Positions 26,932-34,999 of a DNA stretch of 64,000 bases are shown here, in pieces. The translations under genes and the position numbers were made by a program. Positions within the stretch are counted from its first letter, which is position 1. The number at the start of each line of letters is the position of its first letter. Source of the stretch: WJMT01 sp964599635 (GTDB lineage: Bacteria > Acidobacteriota > Aminicenantia > Aminicenantales > Aminicenantaceae); contig CAZRGM010000007.1 of the NCBI GenBank assembly GCA_964599635.1, forward strand, positions 49,669 through 113,668. The letters run 5' to 3'. A model generated the notes under the pieces. That model made no database searches. It saw only the letters and a program-made list of their open reading frames with translations, and was not told the DNA's origin.

Positions 26932-26951
26932 AATCACCCCAAAGGGTGATT
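26932..26951 (+). terminator. Perfect 8-bp hairpin after the DUF72 gene
   Basis: AATCACCC-CAAA-GGGTGATT forms a perfect 8-bp stem with a 4-nt loop 27 nt after the DUF72 stop. The following gaccgtttcccttat is only weakly T-rich, so it is either an imperfect terminator or an element in front of the receiver-TonB gene. Confidence 0.5.
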
Positions 26952-27012
26952 GACCGTTTCCCTTATAGGATTTAATTTATAAACACTGATCAATAAAGTG
27001 TTGGTTAATGGG

Positions 27013-28746
27013 ATGCAGAAAAAAATTTTAATCATTGATTATAACCAGTTATCTTTATCTTCCCTGCAGAACCTTCTTGAAGAGCAAGGATACCAAGTGA
27101 TAACAGCCAAAGACGGCCAAGAAGGAAAGTCCAAGTTTTATGAGGAGAATCCCGATCTTGTCATTATTGAGCCTTTCCTTCCCAAACTCCATGGATTCGA
27201 TCTTATTGAAGAAATCTCCCAGTCATTTAAAAAACAGATGAATCTTCTTATTATGACTGATTTTTACTCAGAGGCTGCCTGCCAAAATTATATTCTTAAA
27301 TATTTCAAAAATTCAGCCTTCGAGACTAAACCCTATAGAGAAGAACAGTTGAAATCAAAAGTATCAGAATTATTGAATCAGAGTTCTAAACCCTCACTTA
27401 AGGACAACCAGGTCCAAAACAGTCTTTCGGAGAAGAAAGAAAGTGAGAAAAAAAGAGCAAGTCTCCCCTATCAAGGAACCCAAATGAAGATAAATAGAGA
27501 GGAAGAAATTGACAGTTTATATGAGGAATATTTAGCTAAAAAGAGAGAAAAAATTAAGCAGGCTCACTTCATAGATGAGAAAAACCAGGAACAGGAAATA
27601 GATGAAATGCTCAAAAACAAACTGGCTGAATTCTCTCACCCAGTAAAAAAACAAGAAACTGCGGTTACGCCGTCTTCTGAGAAAGAAGAAAAGGTCCAGG
27701 AAATCCAAGAAAGAGTAGAAAAAAACAAAGATTCTGAAAGAGAAGAGTGGGATCAAAAGGATAAAGAACCAAAAGAAAAGCCGAATGGAGAAGATATTCT
27801 GATTGAGAATGAGCCTGCTCCTCCCAAAGATATCCATAAACAAAGTGAAGATGAGAAGGCTCATTTGTTTAAGGGATACTCTGTTAAAGAAAATAAAAAA
27901 AGGATTCCTAAATGGATCATGTTTTCTTCTGGCTTAGCTGTTTTATTATTGGTTTCCTTTTTAATTTTTTCCGTCTCTAAAAATAGCCAGAAAAAACAAA
28001 AGGTTTCTCAACAATTCGATCATCAGCCTGTTTCGGCAGAAAAAGTTAGCTCAAGTTTTGAGCAAACTCCCCCTGTTATTTCATCCAAAACAATATCGGA
28101 AGAGCTTTCCGATGACCCCCATAATTCAACACAAGAAATCAAAAATAAAGCTCAATTGACTGAACAGGAAGAGTCCTCTTCTTCCCCGGAATCCTCTTCA
28201 TCAAGGGAAGAAAATCAAAGGTTGGCTGAAGCTCCTCCCGATTTTTCAAATGAAATTCAGGAAAATCTAGAAGAGAGCATCATTCCTTTGCCCCTTCCAA
28301 AATTTAAACAAAATCCCCAGCCTGCGAACGAAGAATCCACAAATAAGATTTTATCAGAATCCCCTCTTAAAAAAGACGAGCTAAAAACAACAAACCCGGA
28401 ATCCGAGTCAATGACAGAATCGATACCTAAAAAAAAGATAAAAACAGGGGACACCATTCCTCTGAACGAAGTGGATAGTCCGCCAGCGTTGATTAAAAGA
28501 TTTAAACCCAATTATACACCTGTAGCTAAAAACTTCAAGGTGAGTGGAAAAGTGGTTTTAATCATTTTGATTTCTGAATCGGGGGATGTAATAGAGACTA
28601 AAATACTACATGGAATCAAAAATTCATATGGTCTTAACGAAGAGGCAGAAAAAAGCGTAAAGAGGTGGAAATACAAGCCGGCTGTCAAGGACGGAGTAAG
28701 AGTCAAAGTCTGGAAAACAGTAGCCATTGTATTCGCTGAGAAATAG
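27013..28746 (+). CDS. Receiver-like domain fused through a membrane helix to a TonB C-terminal domain
   Basis: 577 residues in an uncommon order. Residues 1-~120 form a response-regulator receiver fold (KKILIIDYNQLSLSSLQNLLEEQGYQVITAKDGQEG...PDLVIIEPFLPKLHGFDLIEEI...FETKPYREEQLKSKV). The phospho-acceptor position is Glu53 instead of Asp and only one acid (Asp9) remains of the usual pair; Lys106 is kept. A long Glu/Lys-rich linker follows, then one membrane helix (~300-322), a Ser/Pro/Glu-rich periplasmic stretch, and a TonB domain (~490-577: KVSGKVVLIILISESGDVIETKILHG...AEKSVKRWKYKPAVKDGVRVKVWKTV). The start ATG is preferred over a GTG 15 nt upstream. No ExbB/ExbD is nearby. It could couple a cytoplasmic signal to an outer-membrane or cell-pole partner (inference). 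Confidence 0.88.
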   Translation: MQKKILIIDYNQLSLSSLQNLLEEQGYQVITAKDGQEGKSKFYEENPDLVIIEPFLPKLHGFDLIEEISQSFKKQMNLLIMTDFYSEAACQNYILKYFKNSAFETKPYREEQLKSKVSELLNQSSKPSLKDNQVQNSLSEKKESEKKRASLPYQGTQMKINREEEIDSLYEEYLAKKREKIKQAHFIDEKNQEQEIDEMLKNKLAEFSHPVKKQETAVTPSSEKEEKVQEIQERVEKNKDSEREEWDQKDKEPKEKPNGEDILIENEPAPPKDIHKQSEDEKAHLFKGYSVKENKKRIPKWIMFSSGLAVLLLVSFLIFSVSKNSQKKQKVSQQFDHQPVSAEKVSSSFEQTPPVISSKTISEELSDDPHNSTQEIKNKAQLTEQEESSSSPESSSSREENQRLAEAPPDFSNEIQENLEESIIPLPLPKFKQNPQPANEESTNKILSESPLKKDELKTTNPESESMTESIPKKKIKTGDTIPLNEVDSPPALIKRFKPNYTPVAKNFKVSGKVVLIILISESGDVIETKILHGIKNSYGLNEEAEKSVKRWKYKPAVKDGVRVKVWKTVAIVFAEK

Positions 28747-28755
28747 AAGGAGCCT

Positions 28756-28772
28756 GGATTATTCACGAATCA
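28756..28772 (+). repeat. Left-end fragment of the repeat family
   Basis: CCTGGATTATTCACGAA, then tcaagat, matches the left end of the composite repeats (CCGGATTATTCACGAG near 46126, CCTGAATTATTCACGAG at 63811). The remainder of block A is missing; the sequence passes directly into the end of dnaE2, and a cataaaaaaatt tail at 28799 may be the other end. Confidence 0.5.
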
Positions 28773-28807
28773 AGATCACGGCAGAATAATCTGTCACCAT
28801 AAAAAAA

Positions 28808-31612
28808 TTAATGATTCAACGAGAGGAAAACGCAGCTGAAAATCTTAGCCCGTCCATTTTCATCCCTTCGGACGCTCCCCTGAAGCCGGCATGCTGGAGG
28901 CAAACCAAAACACAGACATTTCTCTTCTCCCACGCCTTCAATCACTCCTGTTTCGTCTGAAAAAAGAAAAAAGTACTTGGGCCCCTCCTTGACCCTTTTA
29001 CTTCGGACATCCATCACCCGGACTAAAAGTTCCACAATGTGGCCAATCCTTTTATCGAGGTCTTTGATCCGCAACCCAGGCCTTTGTCCATTAAAAAGAT
29101 TCAAAGATTCCCCTTTTGGATCAAAGCTTAAACAATTGACCATCATCCTCTGCTTTTGAGCCTCTTCCATGTCGCCGATTTTGTCTATTCCTTTGGCTCC
29201 TTGATAATAGTTCAGAATCTGCTCTGTCCTTCGAGGCTCTAAAGAATTCAAAGCTCCTGCCTGAATCAAAGAGAAAAGCTCTGCCTTGGTCACAGCAACT
29301 CTGGTAAGAAAATCTTCAAGAGAACAATAAGGACCTTGGCTGCGCTCCTCTATTATTTTCTTAGCTGTTTTGGTCTTAAGACGTTTCACTGACAGCAGCC
29401 CCACTCTAATACATGAATCCTCCACTGTGAAACGAAAATCGCTTTGGGCTACATCCGGAGGCAGAACCTCTATTCCCATCCTTACGGCCTCTTCAATATA
29501 AACAGGGAGGCTGTAGTAACCCCCACCAGCATTTAATACAGCCGTGAGGTACAGCAGAGGATGATGTGCCTTTAAGTAAACAGATTGATAAGCCATACAG
29601 GCATAAGAAGCACTGTGAGCTTTATTAAAAGAATACAAAGAAAATTTTTCCATGTGGCTCCATATCTTTTCTATTTCAGCGACTGTATATCCCCTTCTTC
29701 GGGCTCCATGGAAAAATTTGGCTTTTAAGGAAGGATCCACAGTCCCCTTCTTTAGTCCCCTGCGTATCGTATCCCCCTGTTCAGAATTCATGCCAGACAC
29801 TCTCTCTGCAATCTGCATAACCTGCTCCTCGTAAAGAAGCAGGCCCTGAGTCTCAGGAATAATGCGGGCCAGAAACAGCTCACTGCTGAACCGCCTGCCC
29901 TGGCGGGCTTTTAACACCGCCTGCTTGGCTCCACTCTGAGTGGGCCCCGGCCGGATCAAAGCCAGAGCCTGGGTCAGATCATGAATATTATCTGGTTTCA
30001 TGCGGGAAAGCAGATGCATCATAGCCGGACTTTCTACCTGGAAACACCCTATGGTCCCTGCTCGGGAGAGAAGAAAAAAGCTCTTTTTATCATTCCAGGG
30101 TATACTTTTTATGTTCAGCCTTTTCTTCGCTTCTGAAATAGCAGCCAATCCGCGGACAGAAAGAAGATCTAGTTTAATGAGCTTTAAATCTTCCACGGCG
30201 TCGCGGTCCAGGTGACACATCGTAAACCCCTTTGCTGATTTCTCCAGGGGAAGATATCTTTGGACCGGTGCGGGCGTCAAAATAACACCTCCCACATGCA
30301 GAGAATTATCAGCATAGACCGAAGCCAACTCCGAGGCAGATCTCCAAATCTCCTGACAGCCAGGCGGAGGCTGGCGCTGGTTCAGATAATCAGGCTCCGT
30401 GAAGTGAGGGACTCTCTTACTCAGCTCCCTCGACTCTCCTGGAGGGAACCCAAAAGCCCGGGCGGTCTCATAAACCGCAGACCGGGCCCGGTAGTTTTTA
30501 AGGCTGCACACAAAAGCTGCCCCTGTTTTTCCTTTTCCATAATTTCCAATAACATACTCCAGAACCTGGTCTCTATACCTTGAGTCGAAATCCAGATCAA
30601 AATCTGGAGGATTTTTTCGGCCTTGGTTTAAAAATCGAGCGAAATAAAGGTCAAAATCAACCGGATTGACATGGGAGATGCCCAGAAGATAGGCCAAAAA
30701 AGAAGAAGCCCCCGAACCTTTGAGATTATAAAGGATCTCCTTTTGGCGGGCAAATCTCACGACATCATGAACCACCTGGAAATAAGGGCCAAATCCCGAT
30801 TTCTCGACCACTTCTAGTTCCATCCGTGCCCGCTGTCTTTCCTTCCAGCTTAAAGACTTCATCTGCTGCATTTTTCTCATAATAAGATCCCTGAAAGGCT
30901 CAGAAAAGAGGCCGTTGGGAAGCCCGGGAATCATATCTTCCAGATAGAAACGGCACTTTTCCGCAACCTCAAACGTTCTCCTGAAGACGCCCCCGATTTC
31001 TCTTCCAAATTTTTCCTGAGCCAGCTCCTGCTGATAGGGCCCAAAAAATTTTATGGCTTCCTTCCATTTCGCCCATTCCAGAGGAAAAGGCAATTTTTTA
31101 TGGATAGAATGAATTAAAATAAGCCGCTTTGCGCTTTTAATAAACTTCAGAGGATTCGCCCATACCACAGGCAGAGAATATTTTCCAGCCCATTGCATCA
31201 CCCTCTTCAAATTTCTAAAATTCGCCCCCAGATAGAAATCCGAACCCGCCACAGCTTTAAGTCCCTCTGGAAAATTGCTTTCCCCAACCCGTGGAATATA
31301 GACCAACACAAGGCCCTGGGCCTGCTTTATTTTCCTGTTGTTAAAAATTTCCATCAGACTCCAGTATCCAACCCGGTTTTTGATCACAAACAGCAGCTTT
31401 CTCTTCTGAATAGTCAACTCACAGCCAAACAAAGGAATGACCCCTTTCCTGCCCGCGGCTTGCTTCCAGCGCCCCCAACCGTAGAAAACTTCTATGTCTG
31501 AAAGACACGCCGCAGGAAGGCCTCTACTCTTTGCCCAGGAGGCCAGCTCACTCAGAAGCACTCCTCCTTTCCCCTTACTGTAGACCGAATGAACCCGCAG
31601 AGGAACAAACAT
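28808..31612 (-). CDS. dnaE2: DNA polymerase III alpha subunit, DnaE2/error-prone type
   Basis: 934 residues, a C-family polymerase shorter than replicative DnaE (~1150) and last gene of an SOS cassette (lexA-dinB-dnaE2). Catalytic Asp motif PPDFDLDFD (Asp337, 339, 341), HVGGVILTPAP, ALIRPGPTQSGAK, LLYEEQVMQIA and FNKAHSASYACMAYQ are present. The N-terminal PHP domain is degenerate (PLRVHSVYS in place of LHxHS; no DHG motif), so it should lack metal-dependent proofreading, as expected for a mutagenic polymerase. The ATG at 31612 has a strong ribosome site (caggagcgaa); an upstream TTG does not. The C-terminal region is reduced to a small OB-like segment. Composition is GC-rich (38 of 60 in 29881-29940). 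Confidence 0.92.
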   Translation of the reverse strand: MFVPLRVHSVYSKGKGGVLLSELASWAKSRGLPAACLSDIEVFYGWGRWKQAAGRKGVIPLFGCELTIQKRKLLFVIKNRVGYWSLMEIFNNRKIKQAQGLVLVYIPRVGESNFPEGLKAVAGSDFYLGANFRNLKRVMQWAGKYSLPVVWANPLKFIKSAKRLILIHSIHKKLPFPLEWAKWKEAIKFFGPYQQELAQEKFGREIGGVFRRTFEVAEKCRFYLEDMIPGLPNGLFSEPFRDLIMRKMQQMKSLSWKERQRARMELEVVEKSGFGPYFQVVHDVVRFARQKEILYNLKGSGASSFLAYLLGISHVNPVDFDLYFARFLNQGRKNPPDFDLDFDSRYRDQVLEYVIGNYGKGKTGAAFVCSLKNYRARSAVYETARAFGFPPGESRELSKRVPHFTEPDYLNQRQPPPGCQEIWRSASELASVYADNSLHVGGVILTPAPVQRYLPLEKSAKGFTMCHLDRDAVEDLKLIKLDLLSVRGLAAISEAKKRLNIKSIPWNDKKSFFLLSRAGTIGCFQVESPAMMHLLSRMKPDNIHDLTQALALIRPGPTQSGAKQAVLKARQGRRFSSELFLARIIPETQGLLLYEEQVMQIAERVSGMNSEQGDTIRRGLKKGTVDPSLKAKFFHGARRRGYTVAEIEKIWSHMEKFSLYSFNKAHSASYACMAYQSVYLKAHHPLLYLTAVLNAGGGYYSLPVYIEEAVRMGIEVLPPDVAQSDFRFTVEDSCIRVGLLSVKRLKTKTAKKIIEERSQGPYCSLEDFLTRVAVTKAELFSLIQAGALNSLEPRRTEQILNYYQGAKGIDKIGDMEEAQKQRMMVNCLSFDPKGESLNLFNGQRPGLRIKDLDKRIGHIVELLVRVMDVRSKRVKEGPKYFFLFSDETGVIEGVGEEKCLCFGLPPACRLQGSVRRDENGRAKIFSCVFLSLNH

Positions 31613-31674
31613 TTCGCTCCTGTCAACCTCCAAAAAATATGATGGACCCCATAAAAAAAGCCAAAAATTAAGGG

Positions 31675-32898
31675 CTACTTAGTAAGCGAAGCCGTCTTCA
31701 ATACAAAGCCATGCTCCTTTGTGAAGCGGTAAATGCCTTCCAACATTCCTTCCCTGGCCGTAAGCACTGCACCAAATCCATATTTCTCTCTGATCTCAGA
31801 AACAGCTGAGATCAGACGTTCTTTCTGGGAAGAACAAGATTCAAATAGAGAAAGAGTCCGGCCTCTGACCAGATCAGAGGCGTTGACCCCCACCAAACGT
31901 AGGGATAAACGGGTCCCCTGGAAGAGTTCTAAGAACAGCTCCCGGGCGATCCTATAAATATCATCCATCCTCTGGGCTGGATTCGCCAGAAGCCTCCTGC
32001 GGGCTTCGGTCTGGAAGTCAGCCCACCTGACTTTGACCTCTATGATATGGCTGAAAAGCCCGTCTTTTCTCAGGGCTAAACTCAATCGGTCACAGAGATA
32101 AGCCAGGTGAGCCAGAAGAAGCCGTTTCTCCCAGATATCTTTAAGAAAAGTAGTCTCACGGGAAATGGATTTCTGTCTACCGGATGATTCCAGAGGACGG
32201 GTGTCAATACCATGAGATTGAAGCCGAATCTCTTCTCCCTTTAGACCAAAAAGTGCTTTTAGAGTAGCCCGAGGCAGCCCCCAAAGGTCCTTGATTTTAC
32301 GTATATTCAGCATATGAAGGATAGACTGGGCTTTAGGACCGATCCCGGGAAGATCTTCTATCGAAAGCTCGTTCAGGAAAGATTCTTCACAGCCTGGTTT
32401 TACCTCCACTAATCCTCCAGGTTTGGCCCTCTTTGTTGCCAGTCTAGCTATGATTTTATTAGGACCCACACCTACAGATACAGAAAGTTTCAATTCTTTT
32501 TCCACAGTCTGCTTTATCCGGCGGCTGGCTTCTGAAAAGGAAGGATAAAGAGATCTGCATCGGCTGAGGTCCAGATAAGCCTCATCCAGGGAAGCCCTCT
32601 CTATATCCGGGGTATAGCGGGAAAGGATCCCATGAAAACTCTTGGAAAAGGCTGTGTAAATGCGGTGATCCCCTCTGATGAATACGCCGTGAGGACACAA
32701 CTGATAGGCCTTCTGCAGCGGCATTCCCGAATGCACCCCGTACTTCCTGGCTTCATAACAAGCTGTGGAGGCCACTCCTCTTTCATGAGGGAGTCCGCCC
32801 ACAATGACAGGTTTTCCCTCCAGGGAGGGATCCAGAAGCTTTTCCACGGACGCAAAAAAAGCATCCATATCAACATGGACAATACATCTCCTTCCCAA
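31675..32898 (-). CDS. dinB: Y-family DNA polymerase IV
   Basis: 407 residues of a translesion polymerase. Catalytic motifs HVDMDAFFASVE and SLDEAYLD are intact, so this is an active Pol IV-type enzyme and not the inactive ImuB usually paired with DnaE2. Also seen: YEARKYGVHSGMPL, SVGVGPNKIIARLATKRAKPGG, the HhH LPGIGPKAQSILHM and a little-finger domain to the end. Starts with TTG at 32898, supported by aaggag 8 nt upstream; an ATG nearby is in another frame. It lies between lexA and dnaE2 with gaps of 47 and 62 nt, one transcript. Confidence 0.95.
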   Translation of the reverse strand: MGRRCIVHVDMDAFFASVEKLLDPSLEGKPVIVGGLPHERGVASTACYEARKYGVHSGMPLQKAYQLCPHGVFIRGDHRIYTAFSKSFHGILSRYTPDIERASLDEAYLDLSRCRSLYPSFSEASRRIKQTVEKELKLSVSVGVGPNKIIARLATKRAKPGGLVEVKPGCEESFLNELSIEDLPGIGPKAQSILHMLNIRKIKDLWGLPRATLKALFGLKGEEIRLQSHGIDTRPLESSGRQKSISRETTFLKDIWEKRLLLAHLAYLCDRLSLALRKDGLFSHIIEVKVRWADFQTEARRRLLANPAQRMDDIYRIARELFLELFQGTRLSLRLVGVNASDLVRGRTLSLFESCSSQKERLISAVSEIREKYGFGAVLTAREGMLEGIYRFTKEHGFVLKTASLTK

Positions 32899-32945
32899 TT
32901 TTATGACTCCTTATTTTTAAATTCGGAAAGCGGGGTTGAGTGGGT

Positions 32946-33557
32946 TCAGTACTTGCGCAGGACTCCGATCACCCGTCCGAGGATTCTCAACTCTGAGACC
33001 TGTATAGGCTTGAATTCAGGGTTCTCAGGGACCAAAAAAACATTCCCGTTCCCCAGCTTTAACCTCTTTAGAGTCATGGAGCCGTCATCCAAAATCGCTA
33101 CCACCATCTCTCCTGAATTGGCTGTATGGGTCCGCTCCAAAAGCACCCGGTCGCCGTCGTCTATAAAAGCATCCACCATGCTCTTGCCCTCGACCTGAAC
33201 ACAGAAAACATTTCCCTTCTTGCGCCCCAGCATCCACTCTGGGATATCCACCGTATCCTCGCTGGTGTCAAAAACTTCTTTGGGGTATCCAGCAGGAACG
33301 AGTCCGGCCAAAGGCACTTGAACGTGGGTTCCTAAAGAAGGCCTCCCCGCCAGTTTGATCTCTCCTTTTTCCTTTTGCAAATAACCTTTCTTCTCTATGC
33401 TGGAAAGATGCTTGAACACAGCTGAGGGACTGGCGATATCGAGCATTTTGGCTAACTGCCGTATGGTGGGGGAGTACCCATGCTTTTGGATGAAAAATCC
33501 CACCGCTTCCCAAACCTTTTTTTGTCTTTTGGTCAATTCCGGCTTTATTTTGTTCAC
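32946..33557 (-). CDS. lexA: SOS repressor LexA
   Basis: About 203 residues: a winged-helix DNA-binding domain (LTKRQKKVWEAVGFFIQKHGYSPTIRQLAKML...SAVFKHLSSIEKKGYL) and an S24 peptidase domain with the Ala-Gly cleavage site (VPAGYP, Ala89-Gly90), catalytic Ser126 (EGKSMVDAF) and Lys164 (SMTLKRLK). RecA-stimulated self-cleavage should derepress lexA-dinB-dnaE2. Start choice is open: the -10 box of the promoter ends only 8 nt before the first GTG (33569), so either the message is leaderless from there or translation begins at the GTG 33557, which has aggtga 9 nt upstream. Four residues are at stake. Confidence 0.95.
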   Translation of the reverse strand: MNKIKPELTKRQKKVWEAVGFFIQKHGYSPTIRQLAKMLDIASPSAVFKHLSSIEKKGYLQKEKGEIKLAGRPSLGTHVQVPLAGLVPAGYPKEVFDTSEDTVDIPEWMLGRKKGNVFCVQVEGKSMVDAFIDDGDRVLLERTHTANSGEMVVAILDDGSMTLKRLKLGNGNVFLVPENPEFKPIQVSELRILGRVIGVLRKY

Positions 33558-33560
33558 CAA

Positions 33561-33605
33561 TTTGTTCACCTATATCAATATAGGCCTGAACAAAATATTT
33601 GTCAA
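33561..33605 (-). promoter_or_regulatory. lexA promoter overlapped by a large palindrome (candidate LexA operator)
   Basis: On the reverse strand TTGACA (33605-33600), a 17-nt spacer and TATATT (33582-33577) form a near-consensus promoter. A palindrome at 33561-33594 covers the -10: outer arms TTTGTTCA/TGAACAAA and inner arms CCTATAT/ATATAGG, with a 2-nt asymmetry. A further direct copy of TGAACAAA lies just downstream. The placement fits LexA autorepression; the sequence does not match the Gram-positive or E. coli SOS box as I know them. Confidence 0.7.
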
Positions 33606-33616
33606 GAAAAAAATTA

Positions 33617-33650
33617 AATTGAAAATCAGGTGTGGCTGAAGCGGCTATGA
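33617..33650 (+). repeat. Decayed fragment related to the element at the window's right end
   Basis: CAGGTGTGGCTGAAGCGGCTATGAAGA (33627-33653, cited in two parts: CAGGTGTGGCTGAAG then CGGCTATGAAGA) matches the sequence around the start codon of the open frame at 63858 at 23 of 27 positions, and similarity continues upstream (aaattgaaaat). The reading frame is broken here by an early stop. The rest of the 33570-33749 gap holds the lexA promoter and a small GATGC/GCATC hairpin of uncertain role. Confidence 0.4.
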
Positions 33651-33749
33651 AGAAAATATCGTGAATGGTAATTGGTCATTTGTACTAGATAGACCCTATC
33701 GTTGATGACCAGCCGAGATTTCGATGCTCAAAAGCATCTCTTATCCCTT

Positions 33750-34982
33750 TTAATGACTGTCTTTGTACTTCTTTAGCAATTCGAGGACACTGTCAATATC
33801 ATACTCGGTGTGATTTCCGTTTATCTGAAAACGTATCTCCTGATCACCGCGCGGCACAACCGGGAAGTTCAGCCCAGTTGACAATACACCATTATCTTTA
33901 AGGTAATTCACTATTTCGGTTGTCTTTTCCGTATCTCTTACCATCAGTGGAACAATGGGATGATCGCTCTTGATAAGTTCAAACCCAAGGTCCTCTAACC
34001 CGTGCTCAAACCTCTTGGTCAACCTTCTCACGTATCCCAGCCGTTCAAGTCCCTTTTCACTATCCAGAAACTCAATCGATTTTAAACAGGCGGCTGCTTC
34101 TCCGACTGTTATCGGATTTGAATAGATATAGGTTACGGCCTTCTCCCTTAAGAAACGTGTAACGGCTTCACTTGATACTATATATCCTCCGTTTACTCCA
34201 AATGCCTTCCCCAATGTACCGATTAGAACATCAACGCTGTCCGCGTTGGTATACTCTTCGACTCCACGTCCTGTTTTGCCGATAGCACCGATACCGTGGG
34301 AATCATCCACCATTACCATAATATTCTCAGGGAATTCGGCATCATATTTCTTGGAGAGCTTTGAGACAACATCAAGAGGCGCGTTATCCCCCCTCATGCT
34401 AAATATTCCGTCTGTCACAATAAGCACCCTTTTACATTGGCCAACGGATTCTTTTATTTTTTCCTCAAGCTCCTCCATATTATTGTGCCTATAGATCTTC
34501 TTGTCTTTTGGCCTTGAGAGCCGAATCGCGTTAATAATACAGTTGTGGTTTAATTCATCACTTATAATTATTGTTTCCTTTGAAGTAAGGGCAGCAAAGA
34601 CACCTATCATAGTGGTATAGGCAGCACTGTAAATCATAGCATCTTCACGATTATGAAATTCCGCCAGTTTCTTCTCGAGATCCCTGTGCGCCTTGAAAGT
34701 ACCATTTATAAAACGAACAGCACCCGGGCCGACACCGAATTCCTTTGAGGCCTCTTCCTCTGCCTTGATGATATCCTCTTGAAGCGAAAGACCCAGATAT
34801 GAATTTGAGTTCATCCGGAGAAACTCCTTATCCCCCTCACCCTTCAAAAAGTATCTGGGGCCTTTTTTACCTTCTGGCTTTTTAACACCAACAATAATAT
34901 CCTCTTTACCCTTGGCCGTCCCCTTAGAAGCCAGTTCATTTACTTCATTAGCCAATACATTATTCAACCTATCCAATCCCAT
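33750..34982 (-). CDS. kbl: PLP-dependent 2-amino-3-ketobutyrate CoA ligase (alpha-oxoamine synthase family)
   Basis: 410 residues of the alpha-oxoamine synthase family: NSNSYLGLS, GPGAVRFINGTFKAHRDLEKKLAEF, DELNHNCIINAIRLS, VTDGIFSMRGDNAPL, VDDSHGIGAIGKTGRG and the PLP-lysine motif IGTLGKAFGVNGGY. Sequence alone does not separate Kbl from 8-amino-7-oxononanoate synthase, but it sits 17 nt downstream of an SDR-type threonine dehydrogenase, so cleavage of 2-amino-3-oxobutyrate to glycine and acetyl-CoA is the likely reaction. There is a ribosome site (caggagg) before the ATG. Confidence 0.92.
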   Translation of the reverse strand: MGLDRLNNVLANEVNELASKGTAKGKEDIIVGVKKPEGKKGPRYFLKGEGDKEFLRMNSNSYLGLSLQEDIIKAEEEASKEFGVGPGAVRFINGTFKAHRDLEKKLAEFHNREDAMIYSAAYTTMIGVFAALTSKETIIISDELNHNCIINAIRLSRPKDKKIYRHNNMEELEEKIKESVGQCKRVLIVTDGIFSMRGDNAPLDVVSKLSKKYDAEFPENIMVMVDDSHGIGAIGKTGRGVEEYTNADSVDVLIGTLGKAFGVNGGYIVSSEAVTRFLREKAVTYIYSNPITVGEAAACLKSIEFLDSEKGLERLGYVRRLTKRFEHGLEDLGFELIKSDHPIVPLMVRDTEKTTEIVNYLKDNGVLSTGLNFPVVPRGDQEIRFQINGNHTEYDIDSVLELLKKYKDSH

Positions 34983-34999
34983 AATTTCCTCCTGTTTAA

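Noticed and set aside
31675..32898. ImuB interpretation of the Y-family polymerase
   Set aside because: ImuB lacks catalytic acids; here DMDAFF and SLDEAY are intact, so Pol IV fits better.
33718..33745. GATGC/GCATC hairpin as a kbl terminator
   Set aside because: Only a 5-bp stem and no T-run on the strand that would need it.
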